Assembly (NCBI GenBank): GCA_948567375.1
Contig: OX419761.1
Coordinates: forward strand, 15,812,501-15,876,500
DNA length: 64,000 nt
Source of the DNA: Lunularia cruciata
Taxonomy: Eukaryota > Streptophyta > Marchantiopsida > Lunulariales > Lunulariaceae
Direction of reading: 5' to 3'
In this document: in pieces, positions 54,753 through 64,000 of the stretch
Position numbering within the stretch: the stretch's first letter is position 1
Layout: each line of letters opens with the position of its first letter
Position numbers and translations under genes: made by a program
Notes under the pieces: generated by a model
The model's database searches: none
Told to the model about the DNA's origin: nothing
The model's input: the letters and a program-made list of their open reading frames with translations, nothing else

Positions 54753-55104
54753 AGACCAGCAGGTACCAGAACTCGGGGACTTGGACTTCGTACAAATATA
54801 TAAATTCTAGCTTCTAATACCTCGTTCACTATGCCCAATATTCTCCAGTCTGATGTGGGTATCGAACCACACTAACGTACGAGTTCCATATTTCATACCT
54901 CAATAAATAAAAATTTACTAGCTTTCCTGACAGGGTGAAACAGACAGAGTCCGAAGCATTGGCTTTTTGCAGAGAGGCCCTGTTGCTTCAAGTGTACCAC
55001 TGGGTATTTCCTTCCCTGCAAATTGTTATTTGTAGCTCAGAAATGGAGATGTATGATAAGGAAGGTTGGGCAGGAGGTACATAAAAAAATGTCTACAGCA
55101 ATAG

Positions 55105-55440
55105 CTAGCTAGGTATAAAGGGCCTGTCCACAGGCCGTTGAGTGTGGCGATGCTGGTGCATAAGAATCAGATTTGTGTGTCCGCAACTCATATTTAGTAC
55201 TTTGATGATATGGACATCTTTCCTCACAGCAATGACATCGGCATGATGATTGGTACTGAGCCTGTGAGTTACAACCACAGTTGGGCGATCGGAACTTGTT
55301 CGGTCCAGAGCTTCCTGTATCAACTCTCGGACTCAGCATTCAAAGCTCTGGTGGCTTTATTCAGCAGCAGGATCTCTGGGTTTTTATCATAGCTCTGGTG
55401 ATAGCCACTTGCTGAAAGCTGGCTAATTGTAAAGCAACGA
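55105..55440 (-). pseudogene. ABC transporter (ABCB-type) fragment, second copy
   Basis: This is the sister of 2,500-2,815. On the minus strand it reads a decayed signature region (QLASFQQVAITRA), then past a frameshift a Walker B remnant (EILLLNKATRALNAE), and IQEALDRTSSDRPTVVVTHRLSTNHHADVIAV. The catalytic Asp-Glu of Walker B is lost here (NK for DE), while the other copy keeps it. It is a relic. Confidence 0.78.
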
Positions 55441-56779
55441 ATGGGAACTCCCATCCAGCCAGAATCGCCCCAAAATTTCCCAGTACACCGTAATACAATT
55501 CAGGTTTGTTTGGTTAGGAAACATTCACCGAAGTGCAGGCCGTGAACATGCATGCTCCGCTGGGGAACAGACCTTTCCTCCTGTACTTCAAGATTGATCT
55601 CTGACTCGTTTGAAAGTGTTCTTCATTTCAACTAAGGATGCTTCTCATGTATGTAATAGTTTCAGGCTGCAAAAGCGGTGGCATTTTCCTTACCGTACAG
55701 TAGGCTTTCCCTTGTTCAAGTGACAATCGGTGGAGGGTCCTGGTTGACGAGTCCTATCTGGCCACTGAGCCATTTTATTTGCAAAGACGCGAGTTCCCGT
55801 ATAGCATTGCTCGCTTGCAATTGGGTTCCAAGTGTTCGAAATCTTGGACGTCCTGGCTTTCTCTCAGAGAACATGGATGGGTGACATGGTCCTTTTTCAG
55901 TGTTTTTAAATTTTAAGTTGTCCGGAAAGTACCTCATCTAGCGAACGCGTCAATCCGTTTTACACCTGGTACAGAACCTCTAGGTGTAAGACTGGCTACA
56001 AGGGCCGTTCCATGACACCGTCTGCAGGCTCTTCATTTTAATGGACATATCTGGAACTCTGGTTACGAATAGTATGTTCAATAGCGACCGATTGTCAGAC
56101 AGGGAATTGCCTACTCTTTACTTAAAGAGTCCACGGAGACAGAGAGGTCGGAGATTTACATCCACGTTCCTCAAGACTGGGCTACCCAATCCAACAGCGT
56201 GCTTCACTTGGTCGCTTCCACATCCTTGGGGATTCCTCCAGCAAGTATGGTGCTACTCACACAGTCCGCGATATTCTAAATCTCCACTCCGGATCCCAAG
56301 CCCATGCTGTAACGAGTGGCAATGCGACTGTTCAGTTTGAGCTGCTTCAGCTTCAAATATCTTTGCTGAAATGTTTCGAATTCTCGATATGAATCCCGCG
56401 TCGAAAGTTGGTCCGCGCACTCATTCAGCTCAATTTTTTGATTCAATTTCAAATTCTCTACGACCTTGTGAGTAAAGGCAGCACAAATTTTTATCATGAT
56501 CAAACATCACTGTCTAGTGTAAATCCTTGTCTCCTGAACCCCCCGTCGAGCTGATGGACGGCGGCACGAAAGGCCTGTACATGGCGGGTTTAGCATGGCA
56601 CGTGTCAAATATAACGTGGTGAAATGGACTTCACCGTGTGATTGTTCACTTGGCCAAGAGAAATCCTTTGCTGAAAAAGGGTGTATCTAGGGAATTTTCT
56701 CTATGTTCTGGTGTACAAATTCATCAACTTCATGGTACAGGAGAATCAGTTCTTAAGTATCTAGATAAATACTGACTGT
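55441..56779. other. End of duplicated flank and unassigned stretch
   Basis: To about 55,940 it matches 2,820-3,235, with an insert near 55,650-55,730. From 55,945 to 56,779 there are short frames on both strands (56,041-56,340 and 56,503-56,276) without recognised domains. No gene is called. Confidence 0.45.
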
Positions 56780-58400
56780 TGCCCGCTTTTTGGCCATCGT
56801 TCTACAACTCTTAAAATTCCCTACCTGACACCTACTCCCAGCGATGGCATCCTTCCTAGTATACCCTTCGAAACAACCTTTATTAGATTTCCAACCCTTC
56901 TAGCACATCAGGTCTCTTCAACGTGTTCAATACATACTATGTACAACTGTATACTTATGTTAAAATCCAAAAACCCTAGTGTATTTTGTCTTGTTTTGTT
57001 TAAGGCTGCAGAATTATTGTACCAATAGTTTCTTTGGTGAAGACCAGGAGGCCAGATGGAATATCCCAAAGGAAAACTAGAGAGTACAAAAGCACATATA
57101 AGTGCAGATGGAACTACAGAGCTGGAGCCCAAGCCAGAAAGGCACAAAAGCGGAGGAGAAATAATGGTCAAAACCTTACATGCAAAAATGACCACAGTAA
57201 TCATAAATTAACCAAAGCAACCCATAAGGTAACCTGGTCCTCCTGAACTATATTGAATTATATGATGTGGATCTTCCAAAGATATGTCTTATAGATGAGA
57301 AGGGAAGTTCCTCTAAATGTGTTGGGGATTCCTATTGTTGCTTCTCATTGGTGAAGACCCCATGCTTGTGAATGTTATAGGGTGATGGATACTCACTCCA
57401 ATAGTAAAATGTGACCATGACTGAAGAGATAGCTTGTACTCCCCTTTATTGCAGGAACCCTATGTTGCATTGCAAAGAAGACCATCTAAATATTGATGAA
57501 GATGGCCCAAAATCTCCATGCCAATTGGACAAAGGTGAGTCATGGAGTATAGTGGCACTGTTTCCCTTTGGGTGCAATAGTCACAGCAACTCCAATCAAT
57601 GAACCTACTCTAACCAAAGACTTAGGTTGGAGAGGGTTTGCGAAAGATATAAGTTAAGCAATCCATGAATGAGACTATATCTACCTTCAACTCCGATGAC
57701 TACATGGTAACCATTCAAACTAGGGGTTTCAAATCTTCATCTTTCAAGTTAGATTCTCTATGAAATATTCTCTCGTTATGTGGCTGAACATGTGAGCTTC
57801 TTTCGCAAGTCTTCTCCGCTTTTTTCCGCTGAGAAAATCTAAAGCTTAGCAAACCGAAAAGACAAATTCGATAAAGTCTGAAAAAAGAACCATATAACGC
57901 AATTTAACCTATAATCACTGGATCTTTCAACAGTAGAATGAAAATTAAGAACACAAGATGAGAGAGAAAACAGAGCAAATACATAGTATTTGTTTTCTCA
58001 TTTTAATGTTCACCAACCCGAAACACATTAAGCATCTGCAAATCAAATCCTCGGTAATGAAGAAAGTTACTAATGCCGTAATGAAGAACCTTGAGTTAAT
58101 CGAATCTTGAATGGATGCGGTCAAATCATGAGTATCAAAGTTTGTGTTCGATGCGGGTATATCAAATTCCTCTAGAAGCTTACTTTTTAACAATTGGTTT
58201 TTCTCGAATATATAGCACTAAAATGTGATGTGGATGCATAATAAAACACAATTCAGCTCTGTTTTACAGCGTAAAATAGCAAAGTACTGAATACAATAAT
58301 TGAGAATAGTTTCACATTTGCATTTGTCTCCAATCTTCCACTGGTACCCGATCAAATCGAACCCAATTACAAGTCTTTATTCAGTGAGATAAGATTGTGG
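56780..58400 (+). repeat. Dispersed repeat family R3, copy c, with an insertion
   Basis: The left part (56,780-57,030) matches 7,330-7,510 (acttatgttaaaatcc, ctagtgtattttgt, tgtttaagg-tgcagaatta). The right part (57,740-58,400) matches 7,930-8,400 (gaaacacattaagcatctgcaaatc, ggtaatgaagaaagttactaatg). Between them 57,040-57,730 is foreign, with short Lys/Arg-rich frames (57,034-57,246) and no recognised domain. Confidence 0.55.
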
Positions 58401-59464
58401 ATAATCAAACTAAGCTTGAGAATATAGTTAGTGGATTATCCGAAGTACTTTACACTTTTGAATCGTTAAATTAAAATGGTGGGATCTAGAAATCAAACAT
58501 ATATAATTTAAACTCAACATTTGGTGTCTGATTTAAAACCAAACGTATGGTAGAATATCAACTGTATATCGAGTTGGTTGTTTTAGTGCAAGGATTTACT
58601 TCAAACAAAACCGGAGCTTAGACCTAATGATACGGCTACGTACAAACGGCCAGTGCGAATGATTCGGGTCTATTGTTAAGCTAAGCATGGAACTGACACT
58701 CATAGTAACAATTGTTACTGCAAGCTTAACTGCAACTCGCTCACGCGCAGAAACCAGTTGACATGATCACATATAGTTATCTTTGGGTTCCTCGAGAACA
58801 GTCTGGCATTTGATTTATCAAGAAAATAATCGATAGGGGACTCCATTTTTGTGGTTTCTTTCGTTTCTTCTCCATTTTGTGGTTTCTTTATCCGATTTGA
58901 GAATTCAGATAATTTACTCCTAAGTTCATGAGCAATGAGGACGTAATATTATCCTGGAGTGAGTAACATTCACAACAGTATATAGTTCGCATGCACTATA
59001 ATGCAACAATCGCCCTTTTGGAGAAACAACAGATAAATTTAAGAGAAGATAATGCTCTGAGTCTCCTCGTACTACTTTCTCGAATATCGCGAGGTCTGGG
59101 TGCTTCGATTTGGTGCTTTGTATTCATCAATATCGATTACATTAGCTTAGGAGAATACTGCTTATTTGATACGATTAGCCGAACAACATTCAGTATTGTG
59201 TATTTGATAAGCTGAACAATTATTTTCTATAAATGGCAAGTCAAACTAGAGATACAAAGGTGAAGGCAGAACATGATCACCGTAATTAAGAGACATGTGT
59301 TAGTTGCGTTGACATCCTACCTTCGAACTCGAAGCTGACAGCTTGCTTCGTACATTCTTTGTTTCTTTTTCCACCTGTGCATAGGGCAATGACTTGTTTC
59401 TAAGGCCTCTGGGGTCGTGTTTTCCAGTGGCATTTCTTGTTGCGCTCGTATTCCCGTTTCTCGT
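58401..59464. other. Intergenic stretch before the RLP-C upstream region
   Basis: I see nothing that I recognise, only short frames and a small duplication of ttctccattttgtggtttcttt near 58,845-58,890. Confidence 0.45.
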
Positions 59465-61550
59465 TTCCTTTAGGGTATATTATTTGACTTGATGGTCCGT
59501 TTCTAAATACATGATACGTACGAGATTTCACATGTAGAAATAGTAAAAAGGAAAGAAAACGATATTCACCACTATATGGATAAAAAATATTTATATAAAT
59601 ATATATCTTTACCTTTATATCTTTTTTATTGTATTGCGCCAGATTGAAGACTTTCTTCCTTCAATTTCAATAGTATATTTCTTTAACTACGGTGGAATTG
59701 TGCTTTGGGTGGGATCGAGCAGAGCCAACTTCACACCACTTTAGTTGGTAAGAAAGCGCCTCCAATTTGTTCGCTAGTGATGCAATATACAATTTGAAAA
59801 GCGACAAAACCTCCAACGAGGAAGTCTACGTAGATATAGAATGAAGATGACAATTTTGCCTTTTGTCCTTGGTACGGTTTGATCAATTATACATTTTGAT
59901 AGTCTTTTTAATTTGACTATGATAACCAGTAGGATTGAAGATTATGATGTTTAATATAATATAAAAAATCTGATTCACGTCATCTTATTAAAGAAGTAAT
60001 CATGTCTTAACTTGTAATAGGTATTAGGTAGAATGTCAATTGAATTATGACTTTTTAAAATCCTTGATTTTCTCCTCATTCGACGTCATATTAAGCCTAA
60101 GGTCCGTCACTTCCAACTTTGTTAAGTGGCCAGGATAAAGATAAATATTAAATGGAGAAGTGTTCAAACCCAGCGTAGTAACTTTTTGGTTCTTTCCAAA
60201 CAAACCCAAGTAAGTGGTAATCTGGTATATATAATATTTTACATAGAAAATTAATTATAAGGAACTTTATAATCAAAATTATTACTTAACTGAAAATTAT
60301 GAAGCTGAACTCTAGTTTCACTCTCTTTCTGAAGAGAATCTTGACCTTGTTTGTCACAAATATTTCAATGATAATTCTAGAAAGATTGTGATATGCTATG
60401 GTAAATCATGATAAGAATATCCCTCACTCAACTACAAAGCATAAGCCAAGATCTAAGCACTGCTCTCTATAACAGAAATTTTAACTTCATTAAATATAAT
60501 ATACCAATAATTACACTAAAAAGCTATACATATACATTTACACACCAAGATTTACTAGAAGCTTACTATATATATAATACTATACTTAATATATGGATAA
60601 TGGTATAAGAAAAAAAATAAAAAGATTGAATATATATGTAGCTATATATATATATTATGAATAATCTAGGGAAAACATAACCTTTAATGTATTCTAAAAA
60701 TGAAATAAAATCGTATCAAATAACAAGAATAAGTTTCCAACGGTATAGGCTATATTCCCTTATGATTACTGTAAAGAGAACGATCTCTATGATTGATATT
60801 ACTTTATTACAAATATTAGTTCTAACAGCAATTTCATTTCCAAAATGCTATTCTAATCAATGTATAATGTCACACGAAAACATGAGGTAATATGTGGAGG
60901 AAGATGTACATCTAAGAAGCACTTAGACGGAAACACGGGAGTATTCTCATGCTTAAAACCACTACAAAAATCAAATCAAGAGTAAAAACTGTGGAAACCC
61001 ATAAAATAGACTCGCCAAACTCAAACTCTTACCACATCAGCAACATTCACCGGATATTAATTTACATATGGGAATTTGTAACCTTTCCTTGTTACTAAAA
61101 GCAATGTCCGGTGCAATAGCAAAGTTAACTTATGGCTATTCTTCGTACCGATATCTTGAAGACACATGTATGAGGAGGCATGTATGAGGCATATGCATTA
61201 CAAATACTACCTGTGATGGAGTTGATGTACTCCAGAATAGTAACGCCGAAGAAGAGGTTGATGCGACAATAAACAGATTCAGGAGCTCTAATTTCTTTAG
61301 TGAAGACGCCAAACTTGTATTAGAATGAAGCGTTGCGAAGCACATGGAATGGCTATCGGAGCAGGATTCATCTATTTGGAGACTCTCCGGTTTGTTTATG
61401 TCTATACGGTTTTGATCCATCAGTGTATAAAGATGGGGAACACAGAGCTCGTGCGCGGCATGATAACAGGAAATGACAGTTTCTATTGTCATGAGGCAGA
61501 GAAAATGTTCTGGCATGGTTCCTTTTCCACCTAACTCTCCTGAATCGAAT
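59465..61550 (+). other. Upstream region of RLP-C
   Basis: This matches 33,971-35,980 in order. Shared landmarks are tcctttagggtatattattt, gtattgcgccaga, cttcacaccactttagttggtaagaaag, ggtattaggtagaat, gaatatccctcac, gaaaacatgaggtaatatgtggag and gatggggaacacagagctc. It is AT-rich at 59,900-60,860. A conserved frame near 61,325-61,500 (KRCE-HGM-IGAG) differs by frame from RLP-B and is likely 5' non-coding. Confidence 0.55.
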
Positions 61551-61559
61551 GCATTCCGT

Positions 61560-64000
61560 AATCTTGCAAGCGGTGCACTTACCGGCCCATCACCACCACC
61601 TATATCAGCATCGTCTGAGGTAGAGATTTTGATGAAGTTCAAGAATTCTATCAACGATTCGAATGAGGAACTCTCAAATTGGAAGGCAGACCAAACGAGT
61701 CCTTGCTTCTCGAAGGGGATATAGTGCAAGGTTTCTTCCGGTGAAGTTTTGAGTATCAATTTGAGTGGCATGAAATTGCGTGGTGAGCTCCATTCGTGTT
61801 GTGCAATCTTCCTCTCCTTCAACTACTAAATCTATTCAACAACTCATTGTCAGGATCTCTTCCCAAGTCTTTAGGGAATTGTGCCAAGGTGGAAGTATTT
61901 GATTTGTCCCAACACAGCCTGACAGGTCTAATCCCAACGGAGATTGGTGTTATGATAGAACTGAGAATTTTGGCGCCATATGGAAATATGCTAAGAGGGG
62001 AGATTCCACTTTCTCTGATCAGATGTTCCAAGCTGCAGCGCCTAGTTCTAGCCAAAAAGTACCTGACCGGGAAGATACCCAACGGATCTCGGGGAGTTGG
62101 CCGTGTTGCAACGCTTGTGGTCGGACGGCAATACACAGACAGGAGAAATACCCGCTTCTTTGGGCAGTTGCTCCAGGTTACAATCACTCGCCTTGTTCGA
62201 GAACACCTTGACCTGGAGGATTCCATCAGAACTAGGAGAATTAGGAGAACTGCAATATTTATACTTGTACGACAATGGACCTAAAGTTTTGATTCCCACT
62301 ACGTTAAGCAATTGCTCCAAGTTAAGGATTTGTCGGAAAATAATTTGACGGGAGGGATACCATCAGAGCTTGGGGATTTAAAACAGGTGCAACACTTGTC
62401 GTTCTTTGACAATGAACTTACAGGTACTATTCCCATCTCATTAGCAAATCGTAGGAGGTTGCAGACACTTGATCTGTGTATAAACAAGCTGAGGGGCAAG
62501 GTTCACCTGGAGCTAGGGCAGTTAAAAGGTTTGAAGAATCTTATCCTTTATGAGAACGAACTCACTGGTAGCATTCCAGTTTCCCTACTAAATTGCTCCG
62601 AGCTACAGCGGCTTGATCTGGCTGTAAACAACTTGGCAGGAGAGATAGCGTCAGAGCTGGGGAGATTGATAGAGTTCCGGTCTATGTACCTGGAGGACAA
62701 TAGATTTACAGGTACCATCCCCTCATCGTTTGGGCAACTTTGGAGGTTGCTCGCTCTCGGGCTGTCAAGTAATCGAATCACAGGTTTCATTCTCGGGTAT
62801 CTGGGTAATTGCTCGTCATTGGAAACTTTGTATCTCCATCGAAATCTGCTTTCAGGATCGATACCGTTCAGCCTCGGTAGCTTAAAGAACCTGACATGAT
62901 TGCTGCTGTTTGGAAATCAGCTTTCTGGCATTATTCCTAGAAATTTGGGTTCCTCTCTACACGCTCTGGAAAATCTTGAGATGTCCGACAATCAGCTGGA
63001 AGGTCATATATCGCATAACGTCGCGATTTATTCTCGTTAGTTCGACTCGGACTTAGCCATGATAGAATCAATGGACTCCTGCCAAGAAGTGCCGGTGGGG
63101 AAGGGAGCTCACTGGAAATTCACGCAGTTGCAAACAATCTGATCAGCGGTCCAATTCCTGCTTCCTTAGGTGATTGTAGAAATTTGTCATTGCTCGATTT
63201 AGCAATAACGTCAAGTTTACAATATTCAACAAAATCGCTCCGAGCTCTTCTGGTAGGATCCAACAACTTGACGGGTGGATTTCCCAGTTGGATTGCGTTG
63301 CTGACCAATCTCCAGGTTCTGGACCTGTCAAACTATAGGTTTTACGGTGCCCCCAAAGAACGCTTATCAAAGTTGCAAGGTTTCACTTATCAGTGAAAAC
63401 TGCATTAGCTTCAACAGTGGCGAGGTCCTTAAGGAAAGGTTGGTGGTGTTTACTGAAGCCCAAGATCTCCACCTGGAGTACCTGATATTGCATCGAACTT
63501 CCTTCGAAATATCGCGAAACCATTTCATCGGTCCCATTCCTGAGGCCTTGGGCAGTCTACGCAGAATGTTGTACTTGACTCTTTCCGGCAACAGGTTTGA
63601 AGGGTCCATACCTTCCAGCCTCTCAAATCTCACCAGGTTGGAATTCTTGGATCTTTCTGATAGTGACCTGACAGGGTGAATACCGGTAAGCTTTGCGCAG
63701 TTTACGAATTTGAGTTAGCTCAATGTGAGCTTCAACGATCTCGAAGGGTCGATTCCTACTTCTGCTCAACTTCAATCGATGAAGACGTCAATGTTCGAAG
63801 GAAATCCTGGACTCTGCGGTTTGCCCTTGGACCCATGTAGAGAGTCTCCGAAACCAGGGAAAGCCAATCCTGCAGCGTCGAGAACTAAGGATATTAATGA
63901 CATATTGCCACGGAGGATCAATGACTTGGTCTCCTTTCCTGCAGTTTTAGTGGGAGTCGTAGTAGGCTTTAAGGTCTCAGTGGCGGTCTTCTTTGGTTCA
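61560..64000 (+). pseudogene. RLP-C, LRR receptor-like protein, broken and cut by the window end
   Basis: The N-cap (SSEVEILMKFKNSIND...LSNWKADQTSPC, 61,613-61,708) is better kept than in RLP-B. LRRs follow, with open parts 61,796-62,090, 62,097-62,340 and 62,312-62,899, then the island (KERLVVFTEAQDLHLEYLI, 63,434-63,490), four LRRs, GNPGLCGLPLDPC (63,803-63,840) and the start of the membrane segment (AVLVGVVVGFKVSVAVFFG) at the window edge. Breaks: a frame loss after the N-cap near 61,700-61,790, one near 62,090 and one near 62,330, TGA at 62,897-62,899 where RLP-B reads Thr, further shifts at 63,040-63,230 and 63,395, and the TGA shared with RLP-B at 63,677-63,679. The class is a kinase-less RLP of the plasma membrane. 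Confidence 0.88.

Noticed and set aside
57034-57602. Lys/Arg-rich frames that look faintly gag- or nucleoprotein-like
   Set aside because: No zinc knuckle or other motif, and no retroelement signs around them.

Overview
The window is nuclear DNA of a land plant and most probably of a bryophyte, with a liverwort favoured. The evidence is GT-AG introns, Tork/Tnt1-like Ty1-copia and Ty3-gypsy retrotransposons with tRNA-iMet primer sites, receptor-like proteins (RLPs), and NLR immune receptors whose N-terminal domain is an alpha/beta-hydrolase instead of TIR or coiled-coil. Hydrolase-NBS-LRR ('HNL') genes were first described from the liverwort Marchantia. The species cannot be fixed from sequence alone.

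The backbone is a repeated NLR-to-RLP locus, all genes on the + strand. Unit I (about 1-15,400) starts inside the LRR end of NLR-3 (2-760), continues through a 3' flank with an antisense ABC-transporter fragment, a repeat block (7.3-8.6 kb) and the decayed RLP-A (11.1-13.8 kb). Unit II (about 31,000-39,700) has NLR-1 (hydrolase exons and half of the NBS, 31.9-33.97 kb), fused by a deletion at about 33,970 to the upstream region of RLP-B (36.0-38.5 kb). Unit III (about 44,800-64,000) has the most complete gene, NLR-2 (five exons, 45,615-52,583), the same 3' flank and ABC fragment (52.6-55.9 kb), the same repeat block (56.8-58.4 kb) and RLP-C (61.5 kb to the window end).

Every receptor copy carries damage. 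NLR-1 has a TGA at the start of its NBS exon and lacks the rest of the NBS and all LRRs. NLR-2 keeps a full NBS and about 1,400 codons of LRR, but has a 14-bp deletion in the hydrolase exon, a Ser-to-Cys change at the hydrolase nucleophile and a one-base frameshift in the LRR. RLP-B and RLP-C share a TGA just before the C-terminal cap and membrane segment. The damage in NLR-1 and NLR-2 is complementary, so together they show the ancestral gene structure.

The space between units is filled by repeats. There is a nearly complete copia element on the minus strand (24,595-29,469). There is a gypsy 5' LTR with a dense array of heat-shock elements upstream of its TATA box (18,610-19,032), followed by a gag remnant full of stop codons. 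A gypsy reverse-transcriptase remnant lies at 41.85-42.4 kb on the minus strand. Three unnamed dispersed families occur (called R1, R2 and R3 here), along with two MITE-like elements, two four-copy minisatellites, a dispersed 17-nt hairpin motif and a 750-bp block of almost pure A+T. I saw no tRNA, rRNA or CRISPR array and no clearly intact housekeeping gene.
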